From: Ephydatia muelleri | Taxonomy: Eukaryota > Porifera > Demospongiae > Spongillida > Spongillidae | NCBI GenBank assembly: GCA_013339895.1 | Contig: JABACO010000004.1 | Coordinates: 1,060,617-1,124,616, forward strand | Length of the DNA stretch: 64,000 bases | Direction of reading: 5' to 3' | Shown here: positions 57,342 to 64,000 of the stretch, piece after piece | Position numbering within the stretch: the first letter of the stretch is position 1 | Layout: each line of letters opens with the position of its first letter | Translations under genes and position numbers: made by a program | Notes under the pieces: model-generated | Seen by the model: the letters and a program-made list of their open reading frames with translations, nothing else | Told to the model about the DNA's origin: nothing | Database searches by the model: none

Positions 57342-60300
57342 ACCCCGTTTTGTTTGCAGGGTGCAATAGCCTCGGTGTTTGAGGTTGTGGCCATGACCAC
57401 TGTCGTCTTCTACGTTCTGCCACGCCTCCATTCCATCGTGGCTATCTTGGCACTCGGTGGAGTGTTTGGTGCCCAGGCCATCCTGGACTGTCTGGAGTGG
57501 TGCCCATGCTGTGTCCGTAAAGGCTACCATAAAGTGGGGAATGGGAACATCAACTTCAATGAAAATGAGGACCAGACCAACTGCCTGATGGAGGACTGTG
57601 CCGAGGGGAATACTGGAGCATGGAACAAGTTCAGCAGGATAATCGCAATGTTCCTGCAATTCGTTTCTGTTATCCTGCTGAGTATATATGCTAGCCTCCT
57701 CCAGTCTGGGCCTAAGGACCAGTTCCTGGTCGGGTGTGCAATGACTCTCAGCCTCCTCTCCCTTAGTGTGGTATGGAGCAGCAAGGTGCAGCAGGGGAGC
57801 CAAAAAATGGCCAGAATGACCCAAAGCTCCAATGTCACCCACATCAGGTCAGCCAATACGAATGAGAAGAATCAAGAACCCAATGTCATCAACGAGAAGG
57901 AACCCATTCTACCAACAGCTAGGTTCAAAGCAAGTGAGTAAATTTTGATCTCATTTCCATTTTTCCAGTCTCCCCCTCCTCCTCCTTCCCAACCCACATA
58001 CAGTGAATGTTTATGTGGACAGTATGTAGACTAGTAGTCGATCTCTGTCCAAGCCTGTGAAAATGTACATGTATGAAGCAATGATATGGGTATGCATCTT
58101 CCAAAAGACTGAAGAGATCAGTAACATAGTTCTGGGGTATCAGCTGAGCATGTCTTGCTTGATGTGAACCCACAGTACTCCTTTGATGATTTCTACCAAC
58201 TTCCCCTTTGTCTTCAATTTGCCCCCCCCCCCCCCCCCCCCCCACGTTAAATCGTTTTATCAATTTCTCATCCTCTATTCTCTCGTTTCATTTGTTCTGT
58301 GCACGGATGATAATATCGACCCTTTGTGCTACTTACTAATCTCATTATAATGTTCATTAACTCCAAGCTACCAGTGCTTTCTGTTTTTAAAGTTGTTACT
58401 TGTATTACAGATTTCATCAATGCAATCCTTCGGATCATTCTCTATCCATTTATTTCATACGTCATTTTTCGGTATGTTTTCACCAATGGAAGCATTGACC
58501 CATGGTGCCTGCACCAAACCTGCTCTCTCACCAAATCCTTCCAATGGAAAGGGCAAGAGTTGGCCATCTTTCTGATCCAGATACTCAGCAGCTTCTTTGG
58601 GTACACTTTCATGTGGATCTCCTGCACCATGGTGCTCCACCGCTGGGGGCTGGCCCTCCCCCTGTACCTCTGCACCCCCATCTCTTTTGCTGTGTGCGCC
58701 ATCTTCCAGGCTCATCAGGACTCAAGCTCATTCTATTTTTCCAAAGCGTACTCTGATCCAGTGGCCCTGGGGGTAGCGATAGTGGTTGGCGCTATGCTCT
58801 GGATTGGGCAGATATTGACAATGGGCGCGTTTATTTGGAAAAAGAAGAACTTGATTCTGGCTAAGGATGCCGCCATGTTTCTCACACCTTGCTATGACGG
58901 TGTCTTCCTGGAGCAGCACACTATGCTTAACAGGAAGGTGACAAAGGAAGAAATGTCACGTCAGATGGTTTTTGATGACGATGAACCCAGACCGAGGACC
59001 ATATTCATCTGTTCGACCATGCACATGGAGGACCGTGATGAGATGAGGTGTTTGCTATCCTCCATATATCAGCTGGCCTGCCACTGCAAGGAGAAGAAAA
59101 ATGATGACCACTTTGAGTCGCACATATTCCTGGATGGTGGTGCAAATGAGACCCAACTTACCTACTTTGCACTCCAGCTGTTCTCCTTGTTCGAGGAGAC
59201 GCTCCATGTTGATGCGCTCCATTTGGAGCCCAAAGTGTTCCAGAGGATCGACACTCCCTATGGGATTCAGCTGAGCTGGGAGATTGCAGAGGTCATGCCC
59301 ATCTATGTGCACCTCAAGGACAGCACCAAGATCAAGAACAAGAAGCGATGGAGCCAGGTCATGTACATGAACTATGTCCTGAACTTCCGGGTAAAGAAAA
59401 CATCCGCAACCTGCGCAACTGGGGAGTGCAGGGAGAGAGGCGGAGGGCAACTGCTCCCTACAATAAGGAAATTAGAATGGACGACGACAACACCTTCATC
59501 CTGACCACAGATGCTGACATCGAGTTCACACCCGAGTCCGCCACTGTGCTATTGGACATAATTGATTCTGATCCCCAGGTAGGGGCAGCATGTGGACGGA
59601 TCCACCCAAAAGGATCTGGTGTGATCTACTGGTATCAGGTATTCGAATATGCTATTGGTCACTGGTATCTGAAAGTTGCCGAGCACATCCTGGGTACAGT
59701 TCTCTGCTGTCCTGGTTGCTTCAGTGTGTTTCGCTGCAGCGCCTTGAGGAGCGTCCTTGACACATTCTCCACTGAGGTGACATCGGCCAGAGAGTTTTTG
59801 ACCAAAGACATGGGTGAGGACCGCTGGCTGTGCACCCTACTGGTGAAGAAAGGGTGGAAACTAGAGTACTGTCCCACATCTGAGAACTACACCCTCTGCC
59901 CTGAAAGCTTTGATGAATTCTTTAAGCAGCGCAGAAGATGGATTTCCTCCACTATTGCCAACCTCGCACTGCTTATCACACAGGCCTCCAAGGTCACAAA
60001 GCGAAATGAAAATGTATCCATCCTATTTATGATATTTCAGGGCATATTGATGTTCTCCACAGCAATATCTCCAGCAACAGTCATCCTTGTCATTGCCTCT
60101 GGCTCCTTATTAGCTTTCAACATATCTGATTCCTCTATATTGGCCATCATTATCATCCTTTCACTTTTAAGCATTGCTTATGGAATACTTTGTCTCTATG
60201 GCAACCCTCAGCAACAACTGGATGTGGCCAAGTTTGCCACTTTTGTTTTTGCCATCATCATGGGTGTGGTTTTTGTAGGGACTTTGAAAAGCATTATTTA

Positions 60301-62683
60301 TGACTTCCTTACAGTTGGAGAAAACTATCAGCCTTGCACCATCAAGACAACAATCACATCCAAATGCCACAACAGTACTGGATTCATGGTTCCCCTTGCT
60401 CTAACCACCTTGTTTCAGAGTTTATTCATTGTCCTGTTCACCATGTCTGGGCTATTCCATTTGAATGAGTTCAGCAGCCTGTTCTATGGAGTGTGGTACT
60501 TTCTTGCACTGCCCTCTGGATATCTGATCCTTTTGATCTATACCGCTGCAAACCTCAATAGTAGGAGTTGGGGGACTAGAGAAGGCAGTTCTGGGGCACA
60601 TCAAGGTGGTGGTTTTGAGAAAATCAAGTGTCTTTTCAATGGGTGGCAGAAAGTGCCGTCCTGTTTCAATAGAGGTACAAGAGAACAGAAGATGGTAGAA
60701 GAGAACAAACAGCCTCCTGCCTCCTGTGATGCAGCAACAGGTAACAGAGTGTTTATAATCAGGACCCATGGGGCCACGGGCATGGGTCCCTATGTAAAAC
60801 AAGTAATCAGTTCTCAATCAAGAAAATAGGATTGGGTGGTGCAAAAAGCAAGGGGAAAATGTTTTCATTTTCTTTTTTTCCTGGTTCAGTCCTATCACAG
60901 TCCTGATAAAGTGGGGTTTGATAGGATACTACACTGAAACAGTGGTAATACAGACATTTCTTTTCTTACATCTGATTTGTAAAATGCTGAATTGTCTCAT
61001 TGTAACGTGTACCAAAACACATTTTTCCTTGCTATTTTTGAACTATGGTTAAAACATCAAGGAAACAATGTACACTTTACAAGTAATTCTTCAATTGAGA
61101 AAATGAGTTATATTAGTTGCACCCCAATTTTCCATATAAATCACTTTCTCAATTGATGAATGTACTAATCCTAGCAATGTGATGGTAGTAGTCATGACCC
61201 CTCTCCCCCTCTGGTTATTGTTCATGCAGCTATGTCTGATGATATGGATGAGATGGAACAACGTAAGCTGATATACATGTAGTTTTTCCTACTGAGTGTA
61301 AGTAACCATTGCTTCTTCCCATCACAGAGCCATTGATTGGTTTGACAGACGAAGCTGTTGAGAATAAATACTGTAAGATGCATACTACTACTGCACATTC
61401 TGCATGGAATCTACCACTTGTTTTACTCCAACCCTATCCTTACTATAATGCAGCAAATTTAGTCAACGAGGCAGAATTTAAAATGACCTACAAACTGAAG
61501 AAGTGGCTGAGGGACAATGGGTTTCCACAGGAGTATGCTGACACACTTGAACAACATGGTTATTTTAACCTCAATTTTGTTGCTGGATTACAAGTTAAAG
61601 TAAGATGAATTGAAACATTTTTGGGTTCTGTTTATTATAGGATCGTTGATGTGCTTTCTGGTATAGGAACTTCAAGCTATAGGATTCAAAGACAGAGGTT
61701 ATGTTCTGCGACTGGAGCGGTGCGCCCAGAAGCTGGCTCCATTCAATGTCGCAATCAATCAGACTTTGCTAGTGAGTTCTGCTTGTATTAACATATACCT
61801 ACAGCTATGACTCCATTTATAATGCAGGAGTTGAGTGATGTGGGGACATGGCTGCATAGCATTGAACTACAGGGCTATCAACAACTGTTTAAAGAAGCTG
61901 GGTACAAGACACGAGAAGACTTGGAGAATTTAAAAGGATTAAAACGAACTGATCTTGAGAAGATGGGAATCAAAAAGAGAGGTAAAGCAAGAAAAACCCC
62001 AATACCTTAGTCGTGACCTCCTGCACTTCTCCCTCCCTCTTTCTCACTCTCTCCCCTCTGCCTCTCCTCTTTCCCTCCACCTCTTCCTAATCCTCTCTCT
62101 CTTTCTCTTTTTTCTCTTACTCTCTCCATCTCTCTGTAGCTCATATTCAGAGACTACTTGAAGGAATCAGCAAGCTGACTTACCTCACTGAAGGTAATTT
62201 ATCCACGTGCATTTAACCACACACTCATGCTGGTCATCTCCAGATGAAAAGAGGGTCTATCAGATAAAAAGCATATTGGAGAAGGAGCCAGACACTGATC
62301 AGCATGGTGAACACTCTTACTGGACAAAACTGCTTGATGTGGGGAAGCCACTGAGGCCCATGGCTGCCAACTTAAATTCAAATAGAAAATTGGATGAAAG
62401 CCTGAGATCACTTCGTAACATCACTATAGCATTTCTCCTTCTAATCAACATCATGTGGGTCATCCTGCTCTTCACACTTCGGTTCCCAGAGCTCTACAAA
62501 TTCAACCTCCCCCCAAATGCCTTTGAGCTTTTCTCTGTGGCAGTGTATACCTTAATTTTCTCTGTCCAGTTCTGTGCCATGATAGTTCATCGTGGAGTGA
62601 CGCTTATCCACTACTTGGCAAGTGTTGGTTCTGCAACTGAGAACTGTCGCACATTATTGCACATGTTGCAGACCCGTAACTAG
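54467..62683 (+). CDS. CHS: Chitin synthase with two SAM domains (CHS-2)
   Basis: Eleven exons: 54467-54835, 57360-57933, 58411-59390, 59468-60740, 61230-61262, 61328-61372, 61454-61599, 61667-61771, 61828-61981, 62140-62193 and 62244-62683, giving about 1390 residues. It is a paralogue of CHS-1 with the same exon plan and intron phases in most places. N-terminal membrane segments lead to CSTMHMED (about 515), FLDGG, TTDADIEF (about 656), GEDRWLC (about 758), QRRRW (about 795), membrane helices and SWGTRE (about 1008). One SAM pair follows (exons 7-10), then the C-terminal membrane tail (LLLINIMWVILLFTLRFPEL). The catalytic region, a single exon in CHS-1, is here split by a 77-bp intron (59391-59467). 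Without it the frame breaks between VLNFR and TFILTTDADI. All catalytic residues are intact, so the enzyme is expected to be active. Confidence 0.95.
55206..56247. mobile_element. CCGCGAA-family miniature element split by another element
   Basis: Left part 55206-55256 (GGATGGTTTCCGCGAAAAG, then TACGCGCAA) and right part 56061-56247 (AGAAATATAACGCTTGCG, ending TTTTCGCGGAAACGAT). They are separated by an 804-bp insertion. Joined order and sequence match the uninterrupted copy at 48886-49119. Confidence 0.7.
55257..56060 (+). mobile_element. 804-bp DNA element carrying a gene fragment
   Basis: Tips TAGACCTTATTCGACCGCAA and the exact complement TTGCGGTCGAATAAGGTCTA. It is inserted in the older CCGCGAA element, so it is younger. 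Inside, a short plus-strand open frame (55311-55571, 86 residues) contains FKQLDAVGKSRYNEKLGMLG and TTDPYMTPKDAW. From memory this resembles the start of a widespread animal protein often found with SWIM or YqaJ-type domains in repetitive loci. It is only a fragment and its function is unknown. Confidence 0.6.
56342..56457. mobile_element. CCGCGAA-family miniature element, 116-bp deleted copy
   Basis: Starts GGGATCGTTCCCGCGAATAG and ends TTCGCGGAAACAATCCC. It keeps the GCGCGCAATAGAAATGTAAC block but lacks most of the interior found in the 234-bp copy. Confidence 0.68.
56946..57342. repeat. GT microsatellite and poly-C tract, CHS-2 intron 1
   Basis: GT array with TGCG interruptions at 56946-57040, and a run of about 30 C at 57312-57341 directly upstream of the exon 2 acceptor region. 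Confidence 0.9.
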
Positions 62684-64000
62684 CAACTTTGTTGGAGGGT
62701 TGGGGGAGGGTAGAAGTACATGTATTATGTAAATGTCAATGTATATAACAATGTTATACAGTATTTTAATATTAATCTTAATAGTGAAATGGACATCAAT
62801 ATGTGATATATATGTCTGTGCATTTATTTATTTATTTATTATTAATAGTATTGTGTGTAAAAAAAAATCTTCTGATAAACTTCTGAAATAAAGCATAAAG
62901 CTAATTAATCAAGTCGGTCATGTTTATAATTTTCAGACTCTCCAATTTAGTGAATGAGTATATTTGAAACCTGTTGGAAGTAGGTGAACAGTATTCCTAG
63001 TGGTACTTCATACAAAGATCAGGGATTACAACTGTCTGAACCATATATGCGTTCCCAGTCACGAATCAACGGGTCCAGGTGGTAAAATAGTGTTCACCTA
63101 TTTACAAATAATTGCATTCATGCAATTCAACTGAAGTTTTTTAATTTTTTTATTATCTGTTTCGCAATACTCTGACATCATGCATGAGTTTTGAAGTTCA
63201 TACCTGGTTTGGGCATGCAGCCACTTATATGCACATTCGTATAACCTTGGGTGCGGTGTTGCATTATATAGTACTAGCGTGAATCGAACTAGAATGTAAG
63301 TCAGACGTTCAACTAAGCACAAATGACTACAGTTACTGTGCACAGTCTGGTCCCAGCGATGTCTGAAAATTTTCTACGAGGTTTCTGCAACCGCATGCAG
63401 TCAGATGGATGAAAAGGTTACAAGCCGGCTTAGAGTCACAAACCAGCTAGGCTACATCCACAACACGGTTCTCTTGACGCGCGACGATGACACAATGAAG
63501 TGTCAGTACTACACTTCTCAACAAATGACAATAGGGCCTTGAGCGGACATCTTCGTATTTTAAACCCCCAAATTGTTTTAATTATATCATTCGATAGCAA
63601 AACATCAGGACATTATAAGGATATCTATGGCATTAGCACTGAAACAGTGACGAGAATTTTCACATTCCAATGAGAGTGACTATACCAATTCCAGACAGCA
63701 TATCTTACTACAGAGCTATCCTGACAAAAAAGCATAGCATTGCACAAAAACAGCCGCTGTTGCCATTGCTTTGTGCCGCATGTATTCATGTATATTAGTT
63801 AGATGTACAATAAACCATTTTGTCAACTTGATATGAATCTTTGTTGCACTGCACGTTGATAACAAAACATTAATTGTCCTGATCATATATTTCTTTTGTT
63901 CGGTGACAAAGGAACAGCTACATGTGCAATGACTGGGTACAAGCACTTGGAGTATGATACTTTTCTCAGCAATACGTTTGTAAAAGAAGTTCTCAATAGT
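62684..64000. other. 3' flank of CHS-2
   Basis: About 1.3 kb of A/T-rich sequence after the CHS-2 stop codon. A canonical AATAAA at 62887-62892, about 200 bp after the stop, is the likely poly(A) signal of CHS-2. I can support no further gene to the window end; the small open frames on the minus strand have no recognisable content. Confidence 0.6.
62887..62892 (+). terminator. CHS-2 poly(A) signal AATAAA
   Basis: Canonical hexamer about 200 bp downstream of the CHS-2 stop codon in A/T-rich sequence, with no competing AATAAA nearer to the stop. Confidence 0.6.

Larger units (their letters stand above)
54836..57359. other. CHS-2 intron 1 with several transposon copies
   Basis: 2.5-kb intron (GTGAGT...TTTGCAG). 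It holds two copies of the CCGCGAA miniature family (55206-56247 and 56342-56457), a different element inserted into the first (55257-56060), a GT array (56946-57040), and a poly-C tract (about 57312-57341) just upstream of the exon 2 acceptor. Confidence 0.75.

Noticed and set aside
58326-59504. Treating CHS-2 as a frameshifted pseudogene because its catalytic frame breaks at 59390
   Set aside because: A 77-bp intron with good splice sites and fitting phases restores the normal gene structure, and all catalytic motifs are intact.

Overview
The window reads as intron-rich animal nuclear DNA, most likely from an early-branching marine metazoan such as a sponge. The reasons are very short introns (many 51-77 bp), large chitin synthases carrying SAM domains, and a transposase type I recall from cnidarians and other invertebrates. 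This taxonomic call is inference; no marker in the window settles it. Splice sites are GT-AG, and acceptors ending in AAG are common.

Layout, left to right. The 3' end of an NFX1-like gene (+, to 667) converges on DTWD1 (-, 791-2093). DTWD1 is head-to-head, 243 bp apart, with an OSR1/SPAK-type Ste20 kinase (+, 2337-21111). That kinase has small exons spread over 19 kb because its introns are packed with mini- and microsatellites, and one intron holds a nested pair of DNA transposons (9562-14508). The kinase converges on a two-exon histidine phosphatase (-, 21242-21942), which is head-to-head, 70 bp apart, with the Elongator subunit gene ELP2 (+, 22013-31522). ELP2 is followed after only 47 bp by a TTC19-like gene (+, 31570-39110). 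The right third holds two tandem, same-strand chitin synthase genes (40901-48503 and 54467-62683), separated by 6 kb with miniature inverted-repeat elements and an old LTR-retrotransposon fossil.

The genes are mostly housekeeping: tRNA modification (DTWD1, ELP2), WNK-pathway ion and volume signalling (OSR1/SPAK), respiratory complex III upkeep (TTC19) and extracellular chitin production (the CHS pair). Apart from the tandem chitin synthases they do not form an obvious pathway.

The most unusual features are structural. Tandem arrays start at or very near many 5' splice sites, and in ELP2 intron 3 the array repeats the exon/intron junction itself. Complementary inverted arrays flank exons 7-8 of the TTC19-like gene. 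CHS-1 has a duplicated SAM-domain pair (four SAMs against two in CHS-2). Two related miniature elements with 9-bp target duplications were found, one ending 20 bp before the CHS-2 start codon. Exon 6 of the kinase holds several apparent frame breaks, most likely sequence errors.
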